Shown here in pieces: positions 16,616 to 25,182 of a stretch of DNA of 64,000 nucleotides. The notes under the pieces are model-generated. The model saw only the letters and a list, made by a program, of their open reading frames with translations, was not told the origin of the DNA and did not search any database. Position 1 is the first letter of the stretch; every line of letters begins with the position of its first letter. The DNA is from Agrococcus sp. ARC_14 (GTDB lineage Bacteria; Actinomycetota; Actinomycetes; Actinomycetales; Microbacteriaceae): NCBI RefSeq assembly GCF_022436485.1, contig NZ_JAKUDO010000001.1, positions 620,001 to 684,000 of the forward strand, read 5' to 3'. The position numbers and the translations under genes were made by a program.

Positions 16616-17307
16616 ATGGCCGAGACGACGACCGGCAGACCGACCGAGACGGTGCCCGCCCTGCTGGCCGAGCTGGCGGCGCTCGACGACCCGCGCATGC
16701 GCGAGGTCAACGAGCGCAACGGCGACGATCACGGCGTGAACCTCACCAAACTGCGCGCGATCGCGAAGCGCCTGAAGACGAACCACGGGCTCGCGCTCGA
16801 GCTGTGGGCGACCGGCGTGACCGCCGCGCGCCTGCTCGCACTGCTCACCTGCCGACCGAAGGCGTTCACTGCCGGAGAGCTCGACACCATGCTGCGCGAG
16901 GCGCGCGCGCCCAAGGTGCACGACTGGCTCGTCAACTACGTCGTGAAGAAGTCGCCGCACGTCGAGGCGCTGCGCCTGCAGTGGTTCGACGACGCGGATG
17001 CCGTGGTCGCCAGCGCCGGCTGGGCGCTGACAGTCGACCGGGTGGCGAGCAGCCGGATGGGATCGATCTGCCGGAGCTGCTCGACACGATCGAGGCGGAG
17101 ATGGTCGCGGCACCCGACCGCAAGCAGTGGGCGATGAACCACACGCTCGCGCAGATCGGCATCTCGCACCCGGATCTGCGCGGCAGGGCGCTCGACATCG
17201 GCGAGCGCCTGGAGGTGCTGAAGGACTACCCGACCTCGCCGGGCTGCACCTCGCCCTTCGCGCCTACCTGGATCGCCGAGATCGTGCGTCGGCAGCAAGC
17301 GGGCTGA
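16616..17307 (+). pseudogene. DNA alkylation repair protein (AlkD-like), frameshifted
   Basis: The reading frame from ATG 16616 (behind GAGGAGG) encodes an AlkD-like HEAT-repeat glycosylase family protein as far as AGWALTVDRV, then becomes Arg/Ser-rich and stops at 17137. The conserved C-terminus (DGIDLPELLDTIEAEM, then HTLAQIGI, GCTSPFAPTWIAEIV) continues in another frame to the stop at 17307. Restoring one C in the CC at 17053-17054 joins the frames exactly, giving a family-length product of about 230 residues. Either the gene is inactivated by a one-base deletion or the base is a sequencing error. Function when intact: excision of N3/N7-alkylated purines. Confidence 0.8.
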
Positions 17308-17316
17308 TCGGTCGGC

Positions 17317-18114
17317 TCACGCCTCCGCGACGCGCGCCGCGATGATCGCCGCCGTCGCGGGCGGGTCGATCGCGTGATTGCGCGACTCGGGCACCCGCAC
17401 GAGCTCGGCCGACGGCATCCGCTCGACCAGCATCGGCGCGGCCCGCTCCAGCACCGGCATGGTCTCGACGCCCACGAGCACGGTGGTCGGCACCGACACC
17501 GCCAGCAGCCGCTCGCTCGGCGTCGAGGTGGCGGCGGCGATCGTCGCGTCGTAGACGGTCGACTGCGCGAGCCTCGCGAGGTGCTCGAACAGCGGCGATG
17601 CCTTGATCTCCTCCACCATGGGCCGCGGCAGCCCGACGCCCTCGAGCTGGAAGAGCGTGACGGCCTCGCCGCCGCGACCCTCGTCGACGAGCGCCTGCAG
17701 CCGCTGTGGCAGATCGGCGCCCGGCTCGTCCTCGCCGAAGCGCATCGGCGGCTCCGAGAGGAACAGGTGCTCGATCGGCGCGCCGTCGTCTTGGGCCCCG
17801 TGCGCGGCAGCCAGCAGGGCGAGCAGCGCCCCGGAGGAGTGGCCGAGCACGATCGCGCTGCCGCCGACCGCCTCGATGACGGCAGCGACATCCTCGGCCT
17901 CGCGCTCGGGCGCGAACGGCTTCGTGTCGCCGCTGTCGCCGCGCGCTCGGCGGTCGAACCGGACGGCCTCGAAGCCCTGCGCGACGAGCGCCTCGGCGAG
18001 GGCGGATGCGTCGGGTGCCGTCGAGAAGGCACCGCCCACGATCACGACGGGTCGACCGGATCCGCTGCGGTGCACGGCGATGGCCGTGCCGTCTGCTGAG
18101 GCCACGTGTTCCAT
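17317..18114 (-). CDS. Alpha/beta hydrolase
   Basis: A 265-residue alpha/beta hydrolase. The oxyanion strand VVIVGGAF is near the N-terminus, the nucleophile elbow is GHSSG, and the family histidine is in the C-terminal SRNHAIDP segment. This matches the small esterase/hydrolase group with a short cap; substrate unknown. No signal peptide, so cytoplasmic. It converges with the frameshifted repair gene (nine bases between stops) and lies 48 bases downstream of a membrane protein gene's 3' end, on the same strand. Confidence 0.85.
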   Translation of the reverse strand: MEHVASADGTAIAVHRSGSGRPVVIVGGAFSTAPDASALAEALVAQGFEAVRFDRRARGDSGDTKPFAPEREAEDVAAVIEAVGGSAIVLGHSSGALLALLAAAHGAQDDGAPIEHLFLSEPPMRFGEDEPGADLPQRLQALVDEGRGGEAVTLFQLEGVGLPRPMVEEIKASPLFEHLARLAQSTVYDATIAAATSTPSERLLAVSVPTTVLVGVETMPVLERAAPMLVERMPSAELVRVPESRNHAIDPPATAAIIAARVAEA

Positions 18115-18162
18115 GCTCGCCAGCCAAGCAGCGACCGCCCACGGCGTCGAGGGGTGGATCCA

Positions 18163-20424
18163 TCAGCCCAGCGGCGCGGCCGCGCGCGGTTCGGCATCGG
18201 GCGCGGCTTCGGGCGCGGCCTTGGCCTTGGCATCGGCTTCGGTCGCGGGCGCGGTGACCGCCTCGGTGCCGTCGGCCGGCGTGCCCGGGCCCGGGACGGC
18301 ATCCGCACGCCGCCCGAAGGGCTTCGTCACCGCCACCCAGAGCGCGGCGGCGCCCAGCGTGTACGCCGCCAGCAGCACGACCCAGGCGATGACGGGGGTG
18401 TGCACGGCATCCCACGCGGCGGGGAACGGCATGACGACCCACACGACGAGCGCCATCGACACCGCGAACGCGGCCACCCACAGCAGCCGGCTGCGCTGCC
18501 AGATCGCCGTGCCGGGCAGCTCGCCGACCGGGCTCAGCAGCAGCGGCAGGGCCATCAGGCAGCCGATCGTGAGGCCCGCGAGCGTCTCGACGACGAGGAG
18601 CCCGAGGGGCCCGGTCGGGGCAGCGCTGCTCTGGATCGCGCTGTAGACGAGCCAGGCGACGATGCCGATCGCGGCGAGATAGCCGAGCTCGATGAGGGCG
18701 CCGAGCCGCTCGTGCTTGGGTGACGGGCGCAGGAAGACCAGGGCCACCACGACGCCGAACACGAAGCCCGGCTCGAAGCCGACGACGCGCGTCACGACGA
18801 TCGCACCCAGCACGATCAGCAGCGACACCGGCCGGAACCGCACCCCCACGTTCGCCCCGTCGCGGCGCAGCATCCAGGCGACGGCGACCAGGCACAGCAG
18901 GCCCTCGATCGCGTAGCCGAGGGTGGCGGATGCGGCGAGTCGCAGGGTGCCGAGGGTCGCGCCGGCGCGCGGGTCGATGAGCGCGGTGAGCGCTCCGGCG
19001 GCGATCAGGCCGATGGCGATGCCCGCGACCGGGTGCAGCGAGCGCTCGATGCGACGCAGCAGGCGGCGGATGCGTTCGGCCGGGCTGAGCGAGCCGGTGC
19101 CGCCGCCGGGGCGGCGGCGGGCGCGATCGGCGAGCGTGCCGGTGGTCAGGTCGACGAGCCGGTTGGGGATGGCGACCAGGGCGGCGAGCACGAGCGCGGT
19201 GCCGGCGGTGGAGGCGACGCTCGCGACGGTGACGGGTGCCGCGCCAGCAGGGACGAGGCCGCTCAGTACGCTCGGCTCGTCGGCGGTGAGCGGCGGCGCG
19301 GGCTCCTCCGTCGGCAGTGGCGAGGGCGTCTGCGCGGCTGGGGCTGGCGTCGCGGTCGGCACGGGCGGCAGCGCGAGCAGCACGCGGTCGCGCAGCGCGT
19401 CGGCGTCGGCGGGTGTCGCGTCGATGATGAACGCGCCGCCGCTGCCGATGCTCAGCTGCCGCACGACGAACCAGTGGTCGTCAGCGAACAGATGCTGGCC
19501 GTCGAGCGGCTGCGCCTGCTCGACGGCCGGGTGCGAGAAGCGCACGCCTTCGGGAGTGTCGGCGCGCGTCAGCCCCAAGGCAGTGAGATCGGCCGTCGCC
19601 GTCGCCTGCGCCTCGTCGTCGACGGGGGCGTAGGCGAAGGTGACCCAGGCGAGCGCCTGGCCGACCATCCAGGTGCAGGTGGTGCCGCCGAGGCCGGTGA
19701 AGCGCTGCGCATCGAAGCCCAGGTCGTCGGCCTGCAGGGTGAGCGTGTCGTCGATGTCGCGCAGCGAGGGGTCGATCACGTCGAGCACGGCCTGCGGGCC
19801 GAGCTCGTCGCAGCTCAGCGGGTCGCCGGCCGCGCCGGGCTGGGCAGGCGGAGCTGCCTGCGCCGCTGCGGTGCTCGCGCCGACCGCCTCCAGCACGCGC
19901 GTGCGCACGCCGTCGGACGCCTCGCCGGTGCCGGGCACGATGAAGGCGCCGTCGCCGGTGATGGTGAGCACCTGCACCGCGTACCAGTGCCCGTCGGCGA
20001 AGAGGTGCTCGCCTCCGAGCGGCGAGGCCTGGATGGCGTTACGGCTGAGGAATCGCACGCCCTCTGGCGAGTCGACGCGGGTGAGGCCGGCAGTCTCGAG
20101 GTCGGCCATGGCCGCGGCCTGCTGCGCTGCGTCGACCGGCGCATAGGCGAGCACGAACTCCTGGCCGACGTCGATCCAGCTGCAGACGAGCCCGCCGAGC
20201 GCGTCGAGGCGCGGCTGGTCGAAGACGGATGCCGCGTCGGCGCGGGCAAGTGGCACCGGCTCCCAGAGGATCTCGTCGCACGTCATCGACGTGGCGCTCG
20301 CGGTGGTGGTGACGGCGGCGCTCGCGGCGGGCTCGCCGCCGAGCTGCGCGATCGGCAGGCCCAGCGCCAGACCCAGCGCGACGCCGAGCGTCATCGCGGT
20401 CGCGAGCCGTCGCGGGCTGGGCAT
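18163..20424 (-). CDS. Membrane protein with duplicated extracytoplasmic domain
   Basis: A 753-residue protein of unknown function. A signal peptide (about 1-37) precedes two homologous domains, about residues 47-181 and 203-351. Each has an SCDE/TCDE start and a second cysteine (Cys49/81; Cys205/250), a YAPVD segment, TRxDxPEGVRF and a (E/Q)HLFADxHW motif. A Pro/Thr-rich linker follows, then about nine membrane helices and an Ala/Glu-rich cytoplasmic tail. The membrane half, with VTRVVGFEPGFVFGVV, recalls actinobacterial FGLLP-type membrane proteins, a tentative match. The paired cysteines suggest one disulfide per domain. It may sense or bind an external ligand. Confidence 0.75.
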   Translation of the reverse strand: MPSPRRLATAMTLGVALGLALGLPIAQLGGEPAASAAVTTTASATSMTCDEILWEPVPLARADAASVFDQPRLDALGGLVCSWIDVGQEFVLAYAPVDAAQQAAAMADLETAGLTRVDSPEGVRFLSRNAIQASPLGGEHLFADGHWYAVQVLTITGDGAFIVPGTGEASDGVRTRVLEAVGASTAAAQAAPPAQPGAAGDPLSCDELGPQAVLDVIDPSLRDIDDTLTLQADDLGFDAQRFTGLGGTTCTWMVGQALAWVTFAYAPVDDEAQATATADLTALGLTRADTPEGVRFSHPAVEQAQPLDGQHLFADDHWFVVRQLSIGSGGAFIIDATPADADALRDRVLLALPPVPTATPAPAAQTPSPLPTEEPAPPLTADEPSVLSGLVPAGAAPVTVASVASTAGTALVLAALVAIPNRLVDLTTGTLADRARRRPGGGTGSLSPAERIRRLLRRIERSLHPVAGIAIGLIAAGALTALIDPRAGATLGTLRLAASATLGYAIEGLLCLVAVAWMLRRDGANVGVRFRPVSLLIVLGAIVVTRVVGFEPGFVFGVVVALVFLRPSPKHERLGALIELGYLAAIGIVAWLVYSAIQSSAAPTGPLGLLVVETLAGLTIGCLMALPLLLSPVGELPGTAIWQRSRLLWVAAFAVSMALVVWVVMPFPAAWDAVHTPVIAWVVLLAAYTLGAAALWVAVTKPFGRRADAVPGPGTPADGTEAVTAPATEADAKAKAAPEAAPDAEPRAAAPLG

Positions 20425-20564
20425 GCAGCACCCCCTGGGCGCCTCCCGAAGCGTGCAGAGGCGATTCAGAGAACTGTAACGGCGTTTCGCACTGCCTTGC
20501 CCGGCCCTGCCGAAGCCGTGAGCCGAGCCTGAGCGTCAGCCCGGCTGCGGCATCAGCCCAGCGG

Positions 20565-21101
20565 TCAGCGCATGGCGCGCTTGATCTGCTCGCGCTCCTT
20601 CTCGAGCTTGCGCACGCGGCGGCTCAGCTTGAACAGCCGCACGGAGCCCAGCAGTGCCGTGACGAGCACACCGGCGATGGCGGCGAACAGCATCGCGATG
20701 CCCAGCGGCAGCGCGAAGGTCCAGCCGAAGTAGGAGAACTCGGCGCCGACGTTGTTCTGCAGGATGAAGATCAGCAGCAGGATGAGGATGAGGGTGCCGA
20801 GGATCAGGGCGATCCACGTGCCGCCCGTCACACCCTGGCGCTGATGCTGGTCGAGCGACGGGTCGGTCACCACGACGCGGGGGCGCTCCTCGGCCGATGG
20901 CGAGGCCGGCGGGGCAGCGGCATGGTCGCGGGTCGCGGGCTCGGGGGTGGAGGTGCCGGGGGCGGAGGTGCGCTCGGTCGCCGGGTCGTACGCCGCGGTG
21001 CCGGATGTTGCCGGGTCGGATGCTGCACGGTCGGATGCTGCCGGGTCGTATGCCGCGGGATCGCGAGGCTGTCGGTCGTCGGCGGTCGGGTCTCGGTCCA
21101 T
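20565..21101 (-). CDS. LapA-domain (DUF1049) membrane protein with repeat N-terminus
   Basis: A 178-residue protein. The first 85 residues are low complexity and contain near-tandem pentapeptides of the AAYDP/AASDP type, encoded by 15-bp DNA repeats. Residues about 100-178 form a LapA-like domain: two membrane helices (WIALILGTLILILLLIFIL; then PLGIAMLFAAIAGVLVTALL) joined by an NNVGAEFSYFGW loop, then a basic coiled coil (LSRRVRKLEKEREQIKRAM). GAAGGAG precedes the ATG at 21101. Actinobacteria lack LPS, so a LapB-like role is unlikely; function unknown. Confidence 0.8.
   Translation of the reverse strand: MDRDPTADDRQPRDPAAYDPAASDRAASDPATSGTAAYDPATERTSAPGTSTPEPATRDHAAAPPASPSAEERPRVVVTDPSLDQHQRQGVTGGTWIALILGTLILILLLIFILQNNVGAEFSYFGWTFALPLGIAMLFAAIAGVLVTALLGSVRLFKLSRRVRKLEKEREQIKRAMR
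20981..21055. repeat. Five 15-bp in-frame repeats (VNTR-like)
   Basis: Units beginning at 20981, 20996, 21011, 21026 and 21041 resemble CCGGGTCGGATGCTG with one to several changes. They encode the pentapeptide repeats in the LapA-like protein and could vary in number between strains. Confidence 0.7.
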
Positions 21102-21181
21102 GACGGTGCTCCTTCGCTCGCGGATGTGCGTGTCGGCTGAGCGTATCCCCGCACGCCTGGAGTCGGCCCGAACCCGGGTCG

Positions 21182-21406
21182 CTACCGCGGGCGCGGCGCC
21201 GGAGGCGGCGGCACCCGCTTCGCCGCGACGATGTCGCTGATGGCGATCACCACTTCGCCGCGGCGCGTGGCGATGGTGCACGAGACGGCACCGACCCGCA
21301 CGAGCTCGCCCAGGGCATCCGTCGCCCCGTGCTGCTCGCCATGCAGCCGGTAGCGCACGACGAGCCGGGTGCCGAGCGGCAGTGCGCGCAGCTCTGCGGG
21401 CGTCAT
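21182..21406 (-). CDS. Small protein like an acetyltransferase N-terminal domain
   Basis: A 74-residue protein beginning MTPAELRALPLGTRLVVRYRL, followed by a beta-rich segment (LGELVRVGAVSCTIATRRGEVVIAISDIVAAKRV) and a proline tail. This layout matches the SH3-like N-terminal region that precedes GNAT acetyltransferase domains in several actinobacterial proteins; here it stands alone. The stop is real and the downstream DNA shows no acetyltransferase in any frame. It may be a stand-alone adaptor domain. It lies between the zinc-knuckle SDR gene and the LapA-like gene on the same strand. Confidence 0.6.
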   Translation of the reverse strand: MTPAELRALPLGTRLVVRYRLHGEQHGATDALGELVRVGAVSCTIATRRGEVVIAISDIVAAKRVPPPPAPRPR

Positions 21407-21458
21407 GGCCTCGAGCCGCGTGCGCCCTGGGCGCGCGCACCTCGACCGACGGGGATGC

Positions 21459-22964
21459 TCACCACGCGCCCTTGTCGTAGTCCTTCAGGAAGACGCCGAA
21501 GAGATCCTCGCCTGCCTCGCCGCGCACGATCGGGTCGTAGACGCGGGCGGCGCCGTCGACGAGGTCGAGGGGTGCGTGGAAGCCCTCCTCGGCGAGCCGC
21601 ACCTTCGTGAAGTGCGGGCGCTCGTCGGTGATCCAGCCGGTGTCGACGGCGGTCATCAGGATGCGGTCGGCCTCGAACATCTCGCGCGCGCTCGTGCGGG
21701 TGAGCATGTTGAGCGCGGCCTTCGCCATGTTGGTGTGCGGGTGGCCCGGGCCCTTGTAGCCGCGGCCGAAGACACCCTCCATCGCCGAGACGTTGACGAT
21801 GTACTTGCGGTGCGCCTGCGACGCGGCGAGCGCCGGCCGCAGCTTCGACACCAGCAGGAACGGCGCCGTCATGTTGGCCAGCTGCACCTCGAGCATCTCG
21901 AGCGGTTCGACCTGGTCGACGTGCTGCGTCCAGGAGTTGACGTGCTCCTCGTCGGGCAGCAGGCCGCCAGCGTCGATCGCCGTGCCGGCCGCCAGGCGCT
22001 CGAGCGAGCTGCTGCCGGCCGCCATCGCCTGCTCCGTGAGCACCTCAGCGGTGCTGGCGGCGCTCGCCAGGATCGGGTGTGCGGCGACCGAGGCGGCGAG
22101 GGCGAGCGGATGCGCGTCGTTCGTGTGCCCGAAGGTCACGAGCTCGGGCATGGGGCCGCCGTGCGGCGAGCGCTCCGGGAGCGGCGCGAGCTCGGCGTCG
22201 ACGAGCGGCGCGTAGGCGCCGGGGGAGCGGCGCACCGTCTGGGCGGCGTTGTTGATGAGGATGTCGAGTGGGCCGGCCGCCGCGACGTCGTCGGCGAGCG
22301 CCACGACCTGCGCGGGGTCGCGCAGGTCGATGCCGACCACCTTGAGGCGGTCGAGCCACTCGCTCGAGTCCTCCAGCGACGAGAAGCGACGCACCGCATC
22401 CCGCGGGAACCGCGTCGTGATCGTGGTGTGCGCGCCGTCGCGCAGCAGCCGCAGCGCGATGTGCATGCCGATCTTCGCCCGGCCGCCGGTGAGCAGCGCG
22501 CGGCGGCCCGTGAGGTCCGTGCGGGCGTCGCGCTTGGCGTGGCTGATCGCTGCGCAGTCGGGGCAGAGCTGGTGGTAGAACGCGTCGACGAGCGTGTACT
22601 GCTGCTTGCAGATGTAGCAGCCGCGCGAGCGGATGAGCTCGCCGGCGGTGGGCGCAGCGGCACGAGTGGCAAGCGGGATGCCGCGGGTCTCGTCGTCGAT
22701 GCGGTCGGGGGCGCCTGTCGCGGTCGCCGCGATCACCGCCCTGTCGGCGGCCTGGATGCGCGCGTGCTTCGCCTTGCGGCTCGCGAGCTTGACCTCCTTG
22801 AACATGTTCGCGGTGGCCTGGCGCACGGCGAGGTAGTGCGGGTCGTCACGATCCATCTCGTGCAGCGTCGCGAGCACGCGCAGCGTCGTCGCGACGTCGG
22901 CGGGCGAGAGCGTCGAAGGCTCGCCGGCGGGCGCGTCGGATGGATCGGATGGGTGGGGGAGCAC
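21459..22964 (-). CDS. SDR-fold protein with N-terminal zinc knuckle
   Basis: A 501-residue protein. Residues 20-100 are helical and charged; residues 116-137 hold CYIC...CPDC (Cys116, 119, 134, 137), a likely four-cysteine zinc site; residues 150-480 are a Rossmann/SDR domain with LLTGGRAKIGMHIA and NNAAQTVRR. The catalytic YxxxK is changed to TNMAK, so the usual tyrosine is missing while the lysine stays. The start is GTG at 22964. Similar long SDR proteins exist in bacteria and plants, but I know of no assigned reaction. The zinc site may bind a partner or nucleic acid. Confidence 0.75.
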   Translation of the reverse strand: MLPHPSDPSDAPAGEPSTLSPADVATTLRVLATLHEMDRDDPHYLAVRQATANMFKEVKLASRKAKHARIQAADRAVIAATATGAPDRIDDETRGIPLATRAAAPTAGELIRSRGCYICKQQYTLVDAFYHQLCPDCAAISHAKRDARTDLTGRRALLTGGRAKIGMHIALRLLRDGAHTTITTRFPRDAVRRFSSLEDSSEWLDRLKVVGIDLRDPAQVVALADDVAAAGPLDILINNAAQTVRRSPGAYAPLVDAELAPLPERSPHGGPMPELVTFGHTNDAHPLALAASVAAHPILASAASTAEVLTEQAMAAGSSSLERLAAGTAIDAGGLLPDEEHVNSWTQHVDQVEPLEMLEVQLANMTAPFLLVSKLRPALAASQAHRKYIVNVSAMEGVFGRGYKGPGHPHTNMAKAALNMLTRTSAREMFEADRILMTAVDTGWITDERPHFTKVRLAEEGFHAPLDLVDGAARVYDPIVRGEAGEDLFGVFLKDYDKGAW

Positions 22965-22991
22965 AGGAGATTCTACCGCCCGCCGGTCGTC

Positions 22992-24140
22992 TCAGTGGGC
23001 GACGTGAGGCACTGGCTCGGGCAGGCCGGCCTCCGCGCGCACCCGGCGAGCGAAGCCCTCGGTCGCCCGGAGCGCCGCGACGACGTCCGCCGCGCGCACC
23101 TCGAACGGCATCGCGTGGATCGTCTCGCCCGGCACGGTCGCCGCGGCGGCGACCGCCTCGAGCTCGGTGTCGTCGTCGACGCTCAGACCCACCTCGGTGA
23201 GGGTGGTCGGCAGTCCGACACGGGTCGTGAACTCCACGAAGTCGCGGATCTCCGCGGTCGGCGCGCCTTCCAGGATGAGCTGCGCGACCGAGCCCAGATT
23301 CACCTTCTGGCCGTGCGCGAGACCGTGGGTCTGCGGAGCCGCGGTGAGTCCGTTGTGGATGGCGTGCGCCGCGGCGAGGCCTCCGGACTCGAACCCGAGG
23401 CCGGAGAGCAGCGTGTTCGCCTCGATGACCTTCTCGACCGCGGGCGTCAGCACGTGATCGCGGGCGGCGTCGAGCGCTGGCAGGGCGTTGTCCCACAGCA
23501 CATCCCAGCTCAGCCGCGCGAGCGCCGTGCCCGCCGCGGTCGGCTGCCCGCCCGCCATCGTCGTCGAGCCGGACTGCAGCGTCGCGCGCGCCTCGAGCCA
23601 GGTGGCGAGCGCGTCGCCGACGCCCGCGGCGAGGAAGCTCGCGGGCGCGCGCACGACCAGCTGCGAGTCGACGAGCACGAGGTCGGGGTTGCGCGGGAAG
23701 AAGCGGTACTCCTCGAACGCGCCATCCTCGGTGTAGACGACCGAGAGCGCGGAGGTCGGGGCGTCGGTCGATGCCACCGAGGGCACGGTGACCCAGCGGA
23801 TGCCTGCCAGAAAGCCAGCGGCCTTCACCGCGTCGATCGTGCTCCCGCCGCCGACGGCGACCACGACATCCGCCCCCGCCTCCTGGATCACCGTCACGAG
23901 CCGGTCGATCTCCTTGGCGGAGGGGATGCCGCCGAAGGGCTCGCGGCGCACCGGCAGTGATGCCGCGGCCAGGGATGCCTGGACGTCGTGCCCCGCGAAG
24001 CCCCACACCACGTCGTCGGCAACCACGAGCGGGGTCGAGCCGATCTGCGAGACGAACTCACCGAGGCGGGTGATCGCGCCGGGACCTTGCACGTACCGTG
24101 CCGGGCTGATGATGGTGCGGATGGGTGCTGCTGCGGCCAT
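22992..24140 (-). CDS. gldA: Glycerol dehydrogenase (GldA-like)
   Basis: A 382-residue iron/zinc-type polyol dehydrogenase of the GldA branch. The NAD motif is VVAVGGGSTIDAVKAAGF; metal ligands are expected from STDAPTSA (Asp), AAAHAIHN (His) and THGLAHGQK (His), all present. It oxidises glycerol to dihydroxyacetone. The ATG at 24140 is preceded by GAGGAG. It is divergent from an IclR regulator with a palindrome between them, which fits the IclR (GylR-type) control of glycerol genes. A dihydroxyacetone kinase is not in the window. Confidence 0.85.
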   Translation of the reverse strand: MAAAAPIRTIISPARYVQGPGAITRLGEFVSQIGSTPLVVADDVVWGFAGHDVQASLAAASLPVRREPFGGIPSAKEIDRLVTVIQEAGADVVVAVGGGSTIDAVKAAGFLAGIRWVTVPSVASTDAPTSALSVVYTEDGAFEEYRFFPRNPDLVLVDSQLVVRAPASFLAAGVGDALATWLEARATLQSGSTTMAGGQPTAAGTALARLSWDVLWDNALPALDAARDHVLTPAVEKVIEANTLLSGLGFESGGLAAAHAIHNGLTAAPQTHGLAHGQKVNLGSVAQLILEGAPTAEIRDFVEFTTRVGLPTTLTEVGLSVDDDTELEAVAAAATVPGETIHAMPFEVRAADVVAALRATEGFARRVRAEAGLPEPVPHVAH

Positions 24141-24232
24141 GGCGGTCTCCTCGACGTCGTCGTCGTGCGCTCCGACGGATGCCGGGCGGCTGCTAGGAGG
24201 GTAGGTCGACGGCGGCGCGGGCGGGATCCCGA

Positions 24233-24249
24233 TTCTCGATGTGCGAGAA
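24233..24249. promoter_or_regulatory. Candidate IclR operator TTCTCG-N5-CGAGAA
   Basis: Perfect six-base arms (24233-24238 and 24244-24249) around ATGTG, in the 160-base region between gldA and the IclR gene and about 50 bases before the IclR start. Size and symmetry fit IclR-family sites. Confidence 0.6.
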
Positions 24250-24300
24250 CGTTCGGGCCGATCGCTTGGCGGATCAGCGGGCCTGGTGCACCATCGGAGC

Positions 24301-25128
24301 ATGGCCACCGACGACGATGGCGACCGCGCGCGCGGTCGGACCGGTTCTCGCGATGCGAGCGTGCAGACCGTCGAGAAGACTCTCGCGATCCTCGAGCATG
24401 TCGCCCATCGCGGCGGCGCGACGGCACGAGATGTCTCCGAGGCGCTCGGGTATCCGCTCCCGACGGCATACCGGCTCATGCAGGCGCTGGTGCAGAGCGA
24501 CTACCTCGTGCACCTGCGGGCCGAGCACCGCTTCGAGCTCGGCTACAAGCTCGATCGGCTCGGTCTCTCGCTGCACCGACAGGTGGGCGTGCCCCGACCC
24601 GTGCGCCAGGAGGTCGCGCGGCTCCACGAGCAGGCGGATGCGGCGGCCTACTTCGCCGTCTACCGGGGCGCCGACGTCGTGGTCGCCCACGTCGTCGACA
24701 GCCCCGCCCGCCCGCGGCTGACGCCTCTCAGCTTTGGCTTCCACGAGGCGGCGCACGCGACGGCCTTCGGCAAGATCATGCTGGCGGGCATGACGCCCGA
24801 GAGCGTCGACCAGTACCTCGACGTGCACGGCATGCACCGCCTCACCGACTCGACGATGACCTCGCGCGATGAGCTCGACGCGCACTTGGCGATGGTCGCG
24901 CAGCGCGGCATCGCCTGGGAGCACGAGGAGTTCGTGCCCGGCATGACGTGCGCCGCCGCGGGTGTGCGCAACCAGGCGGGGATGATCGTGGGCGCGGTGG
25001 CGATCAGCGCGCCCTCCGAGTCGGTCGACGCGGCGCGCGAGCGCCGGCTGGCGCACCAGCTGCGCGACGCCTCGAACCAGGTCTCGCGCTACTACCGCTC
25101 GGGTCGCGTGCGCGGCACGGCAGCCTGA
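24301..25128 (+). CDS. IclR-family transcriptional regulator
   Basis: A 275-residue regulator. Residues 20-85 form the IclR winged helix (VEKTLAILEHVAHRGGATARD, then ALGYPLPTAYRLMQALV), and the remainder is the GAF-like effector domain with ATAFGKIMLAG and the typical C-terminal VGAVAISAPSES. The ATG at 24301 has CACCAT six bases upstream, so it may be leaderless. It is divergent from gldA and probably represses it and itself through the palindrome at 24233-24249. A strong hairpin follows the stop codon. Confidence 0.87.
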   Translation: MATDDDGDRARGRTGSRDASVQTVEKTLAILEHVAHRGGATARDVSEALGYPLPTAYRLMQALVQSDYLVHLRAEHRFELGYKLDRLGLSLHRQVGVPRPVRQEVARLHEQADAAAYFAVYRGADVVVAHVVDSPARPRLTPLSFGFHEAAHATAFGKIMLAGMTPESVDQYLDVHGMHRLTDSTMTSRDELDAHLAMVAQRGIAWEHEEFVPGMTCAAAGVRNQAGMIVGAVAISAPSESVDAARERRLAHQLRDASNQVSRYYRSGRVRGTAA

Positions 25129-25137
25129 CGCACGGCG

Positions 25138-25166
25138 AGGGCCCCGGTCGACGCGACCGGGGCCCT
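25138..25166. terminator. Bidirectional 13-bp hairpin terminator
   Basis: AGGGCCCCGGTCG (25138-25150) pairs perfectly with 25154-25166 around a three-base loop. It lies between the convergent IclR and PEBP genes and should terminate both. Confidence 0.8.
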
Positions 25167-25182
25167 GCTTGCATCGGTCGAC

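Noticed and set aside
24244..24252. GAACGTTC core next to the IclR operator as an SOS box
   Set aside because: The half-sites are adjacent with no N4 spacer, so it does not fit LexA.
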